Both the position numbers and the translations under genes were made by a program. 64,000 bases of DNA. It comes from Paraburkholderia sp. PGU19. GTDB lineage: Bacteria > Pseudomonadota > Gammaproteobacteria > Burkholderiales > Burkholderiaceae. Under the pieces are notes generated by a model. The model did no database searches. It saw nothing but the letters and a program-made list of their open reading frames with translations, and was not told the origin of the DNA. The number at the start of each line of letters is the position of its first letter. Within the stretch, counting starts at the first letter, position 1. Location: contig NZ_AP023179.1 in the NCBI RefSeq assembly GCF_013426915.1, positions 62,001 through 126,000 of the forward strand, given 5' to 3'. This document shows, piece after piece, positions 56,507 to 64,000 of the stretch.

Positions 56507-56689
56507 GTGCATCGCTGATGCCTTTTTGCTCATTGAGCTTAAGTGTCGGCGGCGAATGTCGGCGAACGCGCAGCGGACTCTTCCGGCCTTCAATTCGCGA
56601 CGTCAATCGTACGCCCGACAAAGCGAAGCGACGTTCCATGGAACGCGAATGCGCACGCCACGGACACGTCGCCTCGAACCCTTCCCGCT

Positions 56690-56712
56690 GTCGGGGCACG
56701 GTGCGCCCCGAC
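56690..56712 (-). terminator. Hairpin between ytfQ and ytfR
   Basis: GTCGGGGC pairs with GCCCCGAC over a 7-nt loop, 84 bp after the ytfQ stop. It has no U-tract and probably protects or limits the transcript downstream of the binding-protein gene, as is common in ABC operons. The gap 56457-56795 holds no gene. Confidence 0.5.
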
Positions 56713-56795
56713 GAGGTCCTGCCTTCTGACCGTGCTACGCGCGCCTCGCTGCGTGAAAACCGAAAACGCGCCGGCCGGGTTACATCAACGAACGC

Positions 56796-57800
56796 TCAAT
56801 AACCGTACTGCATGCTTTCCTGTACGTTGCCCTTGTCGTAGAAGCGGTCCGACACCTTGACCCACGTCGGCACCTTCTCGCCCTTCGCGAACTTCTGCGC
56901 GACGTCGCATGCGAGCGGGCCGAAGAACGGGCTCGACTGCACGCTCGCGCCAAGCTCGCCGGCTGCGATCGCGTCGAGGCCGCCCTTCGTGCCGTCGATT
57001 GTGACGATCTGGATATCCTTGCCCGGCTGCTTGCCGGCCGCCTTGATCGCGGCGATCGCGCCGAGCGCCATTTCGTCGTTGTGCGCATAGACGGCCGTAA
57101 CGTCAGGATGCGCCTGCAGCAGCGTTTCCATCACCTGACGGCCCTTGTCGCGCGCGAAGTCGCCGCTTTGCGATGCGATGATCGACATGCCCGGATTCTT
57201 CGCGATCACTTCGTCGAAGCCCTTCTTGCGATCGTTCGCGGCGGACGCGCCCGTGGTGCCTTCGAGTTCGATGATCTTCGCCTTGCCGCCCGTCGCCTTG
57301 ACGAGCCAGTCGGCTGCGCGATGGCCCTGGTCGATGAAGTCCGAGCCGATGAACGTGATGTAGTCGCGGCCCGCCTTCGCCACCGACTGATCGACGTTGC
57401 GGTCGACGAGAATCACGGGAATGCCCGCCTTCTTCGCCTGCAACACGACGGGCGCGAGCGGCTTCTCTTCACGCGGCGGGAACACGAGCAGATCGACGTG
57501 CTGCGCGATCATGCTCTGGATGTCGGAGACCTGCTTCGAGTTGGAACCGTTGGCATCCGTCATCACCATCTGCCAGCCGCACTTGGCCGCGATGTCCTTG
57601 AAGCTCTGCGTTTCGGCGAGGCGCCACGGGTTGTTGCTCTCCGTTTGCGCGAAGCCCACTTTGAGCGGTTTCTTGGTCGGGATTTTCGGCAGATCGTCAG
57701 CCTGCGCCGATGCCATGCCAAATCCCAAAGCGATTGCCAGCAATGCTGCGGCGAGCGGCTGAAGCCTTTGCCCGCGCGAATCCCGATTCTGCGACGCCAT
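56796..57800 (-). CDS. ytfQ: Sugar ABC transporter substrate-binding protein, YtfQ-like
   Basis: A 334-residue periplasmic binding protein. A signal peptide with a hydrophobic core (PLAAALLAIALGFGMASAQA) is cut near residue 34. The mature part matches the galactofuranose/ribose type: KVGFAQTESNNPWRLAETQS, VFPPREEKPLAPVV, ILVDRNVD and YAHNDEMALGAI. ATG 57800 follows GGAGGAA. It lies between the LacI gene and the ATPase gene, with an operator-like palindrome upstream at 57899. Confidence 0.93.
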   Translation of the reverse strand: MASQNRDSRGQRLQPLAAALLAIALGFGMASAQADDLPKIPTKKPLKVGFAQTESNNPWRLAETQSFKDIAAKCGWQMVMTDANGSNSKQVSDIQSMIAQHVDLLVFPPREEKPLAPVVLQAKKAGIPVILVDRNVDQSVAKAGRDYITFIGSDFIDQGHRAADWLVKATGGKAKIIELEGTTGASAANDRKKGFDEVIAKNPGMSIIASQSGDFARDKGRQVMETLLQAHPDVTAVYAHNDEMALGAIAAIKAAGKQPGKDIQIVTIDGTKGGLDAIAAGELGASVQSSPFFGPLACDVAQKFAKGEKVPTWVKVSDRFYDKGNVQESMQYGY

Positions 57801-57898
57801 GTCTTCCTCCAGTACCAGTTGGTGTGTTTTGCTTTTGTGCTTCAACTGCCGCCGGCACGTCGGTGGTGACCGGACGTGCCGATTATTCCATCGCGAAT

Positions 57899-57923
57899 TA
57901 TTATTGGTCAATCACTAATAATA
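57899..57923. promoter_or_regulatory. Operator-like palindrome upstream of ytfQ
   Basis: TATTATTGGT and ACTAATAATA are inverted repeats (one G-T mismatch) over 5 bp, overlapping the last codons of the LacI gene. The half-site ACTAATAATAT recurs at 59058-59068 and 59148-59157. Confidence 0.6.
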
Positions 57924-58990
57924 TTAACTGCAGCGCGTTTTGCCTCGGTAATTTCCCTGACTGACCCACGTTCGATCAACGGCCCGTCGAGTTTCACCAT
58001 CCGGTGACGCACGGGTGCGCCGGCTGCCTGGTTGTGCACTTCCTGAAGCAGCGTATCGACGGCCCAGCGCCCCAGTTCGTAGTTCGGCAGCACGACAGTC
58101 GATAGCGGCGGATGCGTGTGGCGCGCGATTTCCTGATCGTCGTAGCCGAGCACCGAGACGTCGTCGGGCACGCGGTAGCCGAGCTGCTTCAGCGCCTCGA
58201 TCGCACCGAGCGCCATCAGGTCGTTCGCGCAGAAGATCGCGGTCGGCGGATTAGGCTCGCGCATCAGCGACAGCGTGTGCTCGAAGCCCGTGCCCGAACT
58301 CCAGTCGCCGTCGCGGACCATCTCCGGCGCGAACGGCAGGTCGGCCGTGGCGAGTGCGGTGCGGTAGCCCTTCAGGCGGTCTTTCGCCGCGTCCTGCCAG
58401 TGCTCGCCGTTGATGTAGCCGATCCGCCGGTGTCCCGCGCGCAACAGGTATTCGGTTGCGACATGGCCGCCCGCGACTTCGGCAGGAACGATCGACGACT
58501 GGTCGCCCTCGCTCGTATAGCAGTTCAGCAGGACGGTCGGCACACGCGCCAGTGCGGCGGGCAGCGTGACCTTGCGGGTGTAGACGGTTGCGTAGACCAC
58601 GCCGAACACGGTCGGGCTCGCGAGAGCTGCGTCGAGCACCTGCTGCTCGATGTCGGCGTTGCCGTGCGTCGAGTAGACGGCGAGCAGCTTGCCGTTCGCG
58701 TAGGCGGCATCGCGCGCGCCGTCGATGTTCACGACGGGGTGCGGACTGGTCGAGATTTCGTCGGCGAGATAGATGATCAGATTGCGCTCGCCCGACGACG
58801 GCGGCAGCGGTTCACGCGGGGCGAGGCGATAGCCGAGATCCTGCGCGGTTTTCAGCACCTTGTTGCGGGTCGCTTCGGAAAACTTCGCGCTGGTCGCGTT
58901 GTTCAGGACGAGAGAAACAGTCGATTGCGACACGCCGGTGAGCTTGGCGATATCGGTCATCGTCGGGCGGCGCTGAGTCGATTTTTTCAT
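57908..58990 (-). CDS. LacI-family transcriptional regulator
   Basis: A 360-residue repressor. The HTH is MTDIAKLTGVSQSTVSLVLN (residues 11-30) with the hinge near KVLKTAQDLGY. The periplasmic-binding-protein-like core includes ADEISTSPHPVVNIDGARDA and ALGAIEALKQLGYRVPDDVS. The start at 58990 (MKKSTQRRPT) is used. It is upstream of and codirectional with ytfQ; repeated ACTAATAATAT motifs in three promoters are likely its operators, making it self-regulated and sensitive to the imported sugar. Confidence 0.92.
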   Translation of the reverse strand: MKKSTQRRPTMTDIAKLTGVSQSTVSLVLNNATSAKFSEATRNKVLKTAQDLGYRLAPREPLPPSSGERNLIIYLADEISTSPHPVVNIDGARDAAYANGKLLAVYSTHGNADIEQQVLDAALASPTVFGVVYATVYTRKVTLPAALARVPTVLLNCYTSEGDQSSIVPAEVAGGHVATEYLLRAGHRRIGYINGEHWQDAAKDRLKGYRTALATADLPFAPEMVRDGDWSSGTGFEHTLSLMREPNPPTAIFCANDLMALGAIEALKQLGYRVPDDVSVLGYDDQEIARHTHPPLSTVVLPNYELGRWAVDTLLQEVHNQAAGAPVRHRMVKLDGPLIERGSVREITEAKRAAVNIISD

Positions 58991-59057
58991 TGATCTGGCC
59001 GCGCAACGGCGGCTCGTTGACGGTGAATGCCGCAGGCATCGTTGCACTGACGGTACC

Positions 59058-59068
59058 ACTAATAATAT
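59058..59068 (-). promoter_or_regulatory. Operator half-site upstream of the LacI gene
   Basis: ACTAATAATAT lies 68 bp upstream of the lacI-type ATG, the same motif as in the ytfQ and epimerase promoters. It has no clear second arm. Confidence 0.5.
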
Positions 59069-59140
59069 GCCCTGGACAACACACGCAAACCCCGCTTTTT
59101 ACTGGACCTTGATGGCCTCCAGTAGTGGAGTTTTGTCAGA

Positions 59141-59159
59141 ATTATTACTAATAATATTG
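59141..59159 (+). promoter_or_regulatory. Operator-like palindrome upstream of the epimerase
   Basis: ATTATT-ACT-AATAAT is a perfect palindrome containing ACTAATAATATT. It ends 50 bp before the ATG at 59210 and 3 bp before GGAGG, so a repressor bound here would block the divergent gene. Confidence 0.55.
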
Positions 59160-59209
59160 ACCGGAGGATTCAGCCGTGCGATTCTCGCTCGCGCGGGCCG
59201 CTTCGGCGC

Positions 59210-60250
59210 ATGGCATCGAACGCGCGCCCGACGACGTCGCAACCGCCCACACCCATTCAAACGACTATGCGCGAAGCTTCCCTCCATTCGTCCGCAGCCG
59301 ATCCCGCCACCGATCTGCGCATCGACGACCCGTCGCTCGTCGTGTTGTCCAGTGGCGATACGACGCTCGTGGTCGCGCCGGAGGTCGGCGGATCGATTGC
59401 CGCTTATTTCGGCGTGGTGCGCGAGCACTCGTCGCAACGCGTGCTGCACTGGCTGCGTCCCGCGACACGCGCGGCGCTCGCCGCTTGTGATCCGCTGCGC
59501 ATGGCGAGCTTCCCGCTCTTTCCGTATTGCAACCGCATCCGCGATGCGCGCTTCGAGTTCGACGGTCGCACGATCGATCTCGGCGGCGACGGAAACGCCT
59601 ATGCGCATGCGCTGCATGGTCACGCGTGGCGCAGGCCGTGGCGTGTCAGCGCGCGCACGGCTTCATCTGTCGAACTGCATTTCGAGCATGAGCCGGATAG
59701 CGAAAAGCAAGGCGACTGGCCGTTTCGTTATCGCGCGAGCCAGCGCATCGAATTGCTGGGCGATGCGTTGCGCGTGACACTCACCGCGCAGAACCTCTCG
59801 GAAAGTCCGATGCCGTTCGGCATGGGCCATCACCCGTACTATCCGCGCACGTCGAACACGGTGATTACCGCGCATGTGGATGAAATGTGGCACTCAGACG
59901 CGCACGTGTTGCCGACACATCTCGGCCCGCATGGCGCCGTCGATGCACTCAGGCGCGGCATGAGCGCCGACGCGTTCGATCTGGACAACAACTTCAGCGG
60001 CTGGACGCGCAGCGCGACGATTGCATGGCCGGACGAAGCGCGCAGCGTGACGCTGACCGCCGATGCGCCGTTCGATCATCTGGTGGTGTTCGCGCCCGCG
60101 AACGATGTGCAGTTGTGCGTCGAGCCCGTCACGAATACGACCGACTGCTTCAACGCCGATGAAGACGGGCGCAAGCGCACAGGCTACCGCGTGCTCCAAC
60201 CCGGCGAAGCGATCAGCGCCGGGCTCAACTGGAAGCCGCAGCGCAACTGA
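59210..60250 (+). CDS. Aldose 1-epimerase family protein (mutarotase)
   Basis: A 346-residue beta-sandwich epimerase that interconverts sugar anomers. NRIRDARFEFDGRTIDLGG and LHGHAWRRPW carry the first conserved His; MGHHPYYPR the second; and QLCVEPVTN the catalytic Glu. The start is uncertain: ATG 59210 and ATG 59267 (MREASLHSSA) have no Shine-Dalgarno, whereas GGAGG at 59162 leads to a GTG at 59176 in another frame that stops at 59490. It is divergent from the LacI/ABC genes and shares their operator motif, so it probably prepares the imported sugar. Confidence 0.88.
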   Translation: MASNARPTTSQPPTPIQTTMREASLHSSAADPATDLRIDDPSLVVLSSGDTTLVVAPEVGGSIAAYFGVVREHSSQRVLHWLRPATRAALAACDPLRMASFPLFPYCNRIRDARFEFDGRTIDLGGDGNAYAHALHGHAWRRPWRVSARTASSVELHFEHEPDSEKQGDWPFRYRASQRIELLGDALRVTLTAQNLSESPMPFGMGHHPYYPRTSNTVITAHVDEMWHSDAHVLPTHLGPHGAVDALRRGMSADAFDLDNNFSGWTRSATIAWPDEARSVTLTADAPFDHLVVFAPANDVQLCVEPVTNTTDCFNADEDGRKRTGYRVLQPGEAISAGLNWKPQRN

Positions 60251-60265
60251 CGCATCAAAGCGCGT

Positions 60266-61063
60266 TCAGTCGACGCGCAGTCGCGCCATATAAGGCAGGT
60301 GATCCGACAGCCATGCCGTCTCTTGCGCCGGCTGGATCCATTCGACAGGCTTCATCCCGCGCACGAACATCTTGTCGAGCGCCAGTGCGGGCGAGAAAGC
60401 CGGAAACGTGCGTCCCGGCTCACCGAGCAGCGTCGCGACTTCTTCCAGGCCATGCTCACGAAAGAGCGGCACGGAATCGTTGCGCCAGTCGTTGAAGTCG
60501 CCCGCGAGCACGAGCGGACCGTCGGGCGCTTCCTTCGAAATCCAGTGCGCAATCCAGTTCATCTGCCGCAGCCGCGCCTGGCGCGTGAGCGCGAGATGCG
60601 CGCACAGCAGCGTCACCGCGTGACCGCCGAACGTCGCGCGCGCGACGAGCAGGCCGCGCCGCTCGAAGCGGTGTGCGGAAATGTCCCAGCGTCCGCCGAG
60701 ATCGAGCGGATGCGGCGACAGGATTGCATTGCCATGCCGCCACGACGGTTTGAATACGTTCGGTCCCAGCGCGATCTGCAACTGCAGCGCATCGGCGATT
60801 TCAGTCGCCTGGCAATGCCACACGTCGTTATCGAAGTCGCCCAGCGGCGCGCCGAACGAACTGGCCAGCACGGGGCCGGGCATGCGGCGCGCCATTGCTT
60901 CTTGCAGGAAGTACGCGTCGGCATGAACGGACTGCACCCAGCGCTGCATCGCCTGCCATGCCTGGAAGCCAAGTGGTGAGCGGCCCTTGTGCAGGTTCCA
61001 GCTCACGGCGATAAAGTCCTTCCGGTCGAGGTTTTCGCGTATCAGTTCTTCGGGGTTTCGCAT
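60266..61063 (-). CDS. Endonuclease/exonuclease/phosphatase family protein
   Basis: A 265-residue hydrolase of the DNase I-like fold. The metal and catalytic residues are seen in VSWNLHKG (Asn), YFLQEA (Glu), LLCAHLALT (His), LAGDFNDWRN (Asp and Asn) and WLSDHLPY (Asp-His). It has no signal peptide. Its substrate could be nucleic acid, phosphoinositide or phospholipid, none of which can be chosen from sequence. It ends 16 bp from the convergent epimerase stop. Confidence 0.87.
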   Translation of the reverse strand: MRNPEELIRENLDRKDFIAVSWNLHKGRSPLGFQAWQAMQRWVQSVHADAYFLQEAMARRMPGPVLASSFGAPLGDFDNDVWHCQATEIADALQLQIALGPNVFKPSWRHGNAILSPHPLDLGGRWDISAHRFERRGLLVARATFGGHAVTLLCAHLALTRQARLRQMNWIAHWISKEAPDGPLVLAGDFNDWRNDSVPLFREHGLEEVATLLGEPGRTFPAFSPALALDKMFVRGMKPVEWIQPAQETAWLSDHLPYMARLRVD

Positions 61064-61091
61064 GCCGCGTTATCCACGTCTTTCGTTAAGT

Positions 61092-61598
61092 TCACGGGTT
61101 GTTTGGGACGCTTGCACGCAATCGATATACGAGATTCGGGTCCTTGTCGACGATTGTCCATGACGTCCAGTCGCCGGGCGGCACCTTCAGCCCCGGATGG
61201 CTCGCGCTCACCTGACGCGGCTGCGGCGGAAGCTTGCAGCCGGTGCTCGTGGTGGGCGTAGAGGTTTCTTCAAGCGTTTCCTGCGCGTCGATCACGAACG
61301 TGACGCCGCTCGCATCCGCTTGCGTCGGCGAAACGGTCAACGTGCGCGCGAGATCGATGCTACCCGCCGGTACGTCCTTGCAACCGACGCTGTTCTGCAC
61401 GACGCGATGATGCGTATCCGTGCGCGCCTGGCCGACGGTCGTGTTGCCGTCGAACGAATCGATCTGCTGGCCGTCGCGCACCACCTGCAGTTCCCATTTG
61501 ACGACGGGCGGCGCGCTGCGCGGCTGCGTCTGGGCCATCGTGCCCTGCGCCATCAACGTGGTGCCGAACACGGCGGCAACGAGGCTGGTTTTCCACAT
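61092..61598 (-). CDS. Periplasmic hypothetical protein
   Basis: A 168-residue protein with a signal peptide (MWKTSLVAAVFGTTLMAQGT, likely cut after AQ near 23). The mature part is beta-rich, with two Cys (VGCKDVP and TGCKLPP) that could form a disulfide and DWTSWTIVDKD near the C-terminus. I do not recognise the family. It lies 28 bp after the nuclease-like gene's start on the same strand and may precede it in an operon. The longer open frame to 61676 is less likely. Confidence 0.75.
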   Translation of the reverse strand: MWKTSLVAAVFGTTLMAQGTMAQTQPRSAPPVVKWELQVVRDGQQIDSFDGNTTVGQARTDTHHRVVQNSVGCKDVPAGSIDLARTLTVSPTQADASGVTFVIDAQETLEETSTPTTSTGCKLPPQPRQVSASHPGLKVPPGDWTSWTIVDKDPNLVYRLRASVPNNP

Positions 61599-61838
61599 GA
61601 AGAAAGAGTCTCCGGAATCGCTGCGTTTCGCTAAAGCGTGCGGCATCCGCGCGTTCTTTCTGCGACCGCCGACCATCTTACGCTTTATCGGGATAACGGT
61701 TTTCTGACACCCGATCTGGAACCAAGGTTCAGCGCGCGGCGGTTACATTGCATTGCAGATAGGGGCGCGAATGTGACGATTCAAGCAATTGTCTCGCCCG
61801 ACATGTGCGGTTAGCAGCAGACCCGCATGACTGCTGGC

Positions 61839-61866
61839 TTGCATGCCATTTCGGCGTCGTTACACT
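61839..61866 (+). promoter_or_regulatory. Candidate sigma-70 promoter of the AAA ATPase gene
   Basis: TTGCAT (61839-61844) and TACACT (61861-61866) are separated by 16 bp, 60 bp before the ATG at 61926. The remainder of the 327-bp divergent gap shows no gene. Confidence 0.5.
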
Positions 61867-61925
61867 GAAATTGAAGCGGCGTCGGGGACGCTGCGGATGC
61901 AAGACCAGCACGACGGGGTGAAGCA

Positions 61926-62902
61926 ATGACAACGGCCATGGTGAAACAGGAAATCGCGGTTGCATCGTTCAGCAAGGTCTATGACCTGGATCAGGTCGAG
62001 ACGGCGCTCAACGAACTCAGCGAGGGCGCCAGCGACGCACTGCGTTCCACATACGAAAAGATGCTGAAGGTCGGCAATCTGCGTTTTTGCGTGAAGCCGA
62101 ACCGGATGCCGTCCATCGACGATCTGATCGGCTCGCTGCCGAATTTCACCGAGCCGCTCGACGACATCCGCAAGCAGGTCGCGCTGTGCCTCGAAACGGA
62201 CGACCGCCTCGAACTGATGCCGATCCTGCTGCTCGGCGATCCCGGCATCGGCAAGACGCACTTCGCGAAGCAGCTGTCGCGGCTCCTCGGAACCGCGTAT
62301 CACTATGTCGCGATGAGTTCGTTGACGGCGGGCTGGATTCTGTCGGGCGCGTCGTCGCAATGGAAGAACGCGAAGCCGGGCAAGGTGTTCGACGCGCTGG
62401 TGCATGGCAGCTACGCGAACCCCGTGATCGCCGTCGACGAAATCGACAAGGCAACGGGCGACTCACAATACGATCCGCTCGGCGCGCTTTACGCGCTGCT
62501 CGAACATGACACTGCGCAGACGTTCATCGACGAGTTCGCGGAGATTCCGATCAACGCGGGCCATGTGATCTGGATCGCGACCGCGAACGACGAACGCGCG
62601 ATTCCCGAGCCGATCCTGAACCGGATGAACGTCTACGAAATTCCGCCGCCGGACCGCGACGGCTCGCGGCGCATCGCGCAGTCGATCTACAACGAAATAC
62701 GCTCGGCGCACGGTTGGGGCCAGCGGTTTCCGGCGCAACTCGGGGGGCGGCGCTCGACGCGCTGGCGCAGGCGTCGCCGCGTGAAATGCGGCGCGCGATC
62801 CTGAACGGTTTCGGCTCGGCGCGCATCGCGAGCCGCGACCATATCGGCGCCGACGACATTCGCCTTGACTACAATTCGCGCCGCAAACCGATCGGTTTCT
62901 AG
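61926..62902 (+). CDS. AAA family ATPase, apparent frameshift at a G6 tract
   Basis: An AAA+ protein. Walker A is GDPGIGKTH and Walker B VIAVDEID, followed by IWIATANDE (sensor 1) and NRMNVYEIPPP. In the reading frame from 61926 the product ends at 62804 with an Arg-rich tail unlike protein. The frame one base back encodes AALDALAQASPREMRRAIL and continues to 62902, a sensible lid domain. The frames would join if GGGGGG (62743-62748) had one more G. The full product would be 325 residues. It is either a sequencing error, a pseudogene or a slippage site. Confidence 0.8.
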
Positions 62903-63135
62903 CGTCATTGGCGTCATTTATGCGAACAGGCCGCGCTCGCGCGACCTGTTCATTGTTCCAATGTTGCGTCTATTCCATAGCAAAGACAGGGCGATTCGCG
63001 CCTGATTTGAACGTATTCGAGCAACAGTCAATTCCGTTAATGAGGGTCGGTAAACCGATAGGTGAGGACTAGACTCCGTTCACTGAAATGCAAACCGCGT
63101 TTCGCTCGAACTGGACTTCACCTCAGGAACCGATC

Positions 63136-63423
63136 ATGAAAAAGCTTTCGCTTGCCGCTTTGCTGATTTCCGCAGTCGTCGCCGCGCCCGCTTTCGCAAG
63201 CGGCTACAGCCCGGCTCCGACGCAATCGCCGTCCAGCGTCAACGGCCCGAAAACGCGTGCCGAGGTGAAGGCCGATCTGGCGCAAGCCCGGGCGAACGGT
63301 GAACTGAGCCTGAATCCGAACGCACCTGCTTATCCTCAGCAATTTGCAACGGGCGGTTATACGGTGCCCATCGCACACGTCGACCTGCACCATCTGTTCA
63401 AACGCACAACTGCACAGGATTGA
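63136..63423 (+). CDS. DUF4148 family secreted protein
   Basis: A 95-residue protein with a signal peptide (MKKLSLAALLISAVVAAPAF, cut after ASA-like AFA near 22). KTRAEVKADLAQARANGELS is the DUF4148 core seen in many small Burkholderia proteins, followed by YPQQFATGG. Function is unknown. ATG 63136 starts the signal peptide directly; the frame is open from 63088. Confidence 0.85.
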   Translation: MKKLSLAALLISAVVAAPAFASGYSPAPTQSPSSVNGPKTRAEVKADLAQARANGELSLNPNAPAYPQQFATGGYTVPIAHVDLHHLFKRTTAQD

Positions 63424-63528
63424 TCAAGCCTGTTGTGGCTCAGGCGGAACGAGTCCGCCAAATTCACCTGGAATGCGCGTCGTGGGCGTACACTGAATCA
63501 AACGCTCGACGCGTTCCCACATATTGAT

Positions 63529-63554
63529 GCCCGCAGCCGCACAAGGCTGCGGGC
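63529..63554 (+). terminator. Terminator-like hairpin after the DUF4148 gene
   Basis: GCCCGCAGCC pairs with GGCTGCGGGC over a 6-nt loop, followed by ATTTGTGTCT. The T-run is weak. The 63424-63704 gap holds no gene. Confidence 0.6.
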
Positions 63555-63704
63555 ATTTGTGTCTGTAGCGCGTCGCGTCATTTCGCATTGTGCATGTGAA
63601 GCGTTCGACAGCACGCGGTCACGGTTTTCGACGACACCGCACGCTATCGAAATCCTGGTGGATGACGAGGTAGAACGCGGCGCGTCGAGCCGCGTCCAAC
63701 GGAC

Positions 63705-64000
63705 ATGGATCAGATCGAATGTGTGGTGATCGGCGCTGGTGTCGTCGGTCTTGCCGTGGCGCGCGCGCTGGCTGCGCGCGGACGTGAAGTGATCGTGCTG
63801 GAGGCTGCGGAAGCCATCGGCGTCGGCACGAGTTCCCGCAACAGCGAAGTGATACACGCGGGCATCTACTATCCGCGCGGCTCGCTCAAGGCGGCACTCT
63901 GCGTGCGCGGCCGCGAGATGCTGTACGACTACTGCGCCGAACGCGGCGTGCCGCACCAGCGCTGCGGCAAATTGCTCGTCGCGACTGCGCGCAACCAGAT
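63705..64000 (+). CDS. FAD-dependent oxidoreductase, LhgO/DadA-like, partial (5' part)
   Basis: The first 98 residues, [20 protein letters not shown] onward, contain the dinucleotide motif GAGVVG and [20 protein letters not shown], which is typical of L-2-hydroxyglutarate oxidase-like flavoproteins of the DAO family. The remainder lies outside the window. The ATG at 63705 is chosen as it directly precedes the first beta strand. Confidence 0.85.
   Translation, partial: MDQIECVVIGAGVVGLAVARALAARGREVIVLEAAEAIGVGTSSRNSEVIHAGIYYPRGSLKAALCVRGREMLYDYCAERGVPHQRCGKLLVATARNQ

Overview
The window is a high-GC, gene-dense chromosomal segment of a betaproteobacterium, almost certainly Burkholderiales and most likely Paraburkholderia or a close relative. 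The reasons are the housekeeping order hslU-hslV-dksA-cobW, the xerC-DUF484-dapF-lpxL-metK run, the DUF4148 and DUF3185 proteins, and a DksA with the Cys-poor zinc-finger region. This is inferred from gene content; no database was searched.

Layout. 1-5768: metX (cut by the left edge), slmA, a HAD pyrimidine nucleotidase and argB on the minus strand, then a CWC small protein facing a TPR/glycosyltransferase-like protein. 5872-7715: a RegB/RegA-type redox two-component system. 7814-18816: core genes hslU, hslV, dksA, a COG0523 GTPase, an RlmI-type methyltransferase, xerC, DUF484, dapF, lpxL, and divergent metK with a structured leader. 19042-24757: accessory oxidoreductases, small membrane proteins, a large inverted-repeat element (P1) and an MFS exporter. 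24897-30918: a tripartite RND efflux operon. 31354-35856: small protein, SrkA-like kinase, DUF3857/transglutaminase protein, and a PepSY protein behind a Fur-box-like site. 35966-43513: a nine-kilobase-scale minus-strand cluster coxS-coxL-coxM-coxD-coxE-coxG-xdhC encoding a molybdenum hydroxylase of the CO-dehydrogenase form II type with its maturation proteins. 43741-52801: two further copies of the large repeat (P2, P3), flanking an amino-acid permease, a histidine kinase/regulator pair, ferredoxin-NADP reductase and a LysE exporter; P3 is interrupted by a complete IS4-family insertion sequence. 52814-60250: a sugar ABC transporter (yjfF, ytfT, ytfR, ytfQ homologues) with its LacI regulator and a divergent aldose epimerase, all linked by a shared AT-rich operator motif. 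60266-64000: phosphodiesterase-like protein, periplasmic hypothetical, an AAA ATPase with an apparent frameshift, DUF4148 protein, and the start of an FAD oxidoreductase.

What stands out beyond the genes. (1) A roughly 780-bp, non-coding, near-palindromic element is present three times in both orientations, with a 102-bp unit expanded to 1, 2 and 4 copies at the same end. (2) Three exact 46-bp-period hairpin repeats lie in the presumed hslVU 5' leader, show compensatory base changes, and have a diverged fourth copy just before ytfR. (3) The metK leader has two CAGGCT segments able to pair with the ribosome-binding region. (4) Three copies of ACTAATAATAT mark the promoters of the sugar locus. 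No tRNA, rRNA or CRISPR array was seen.
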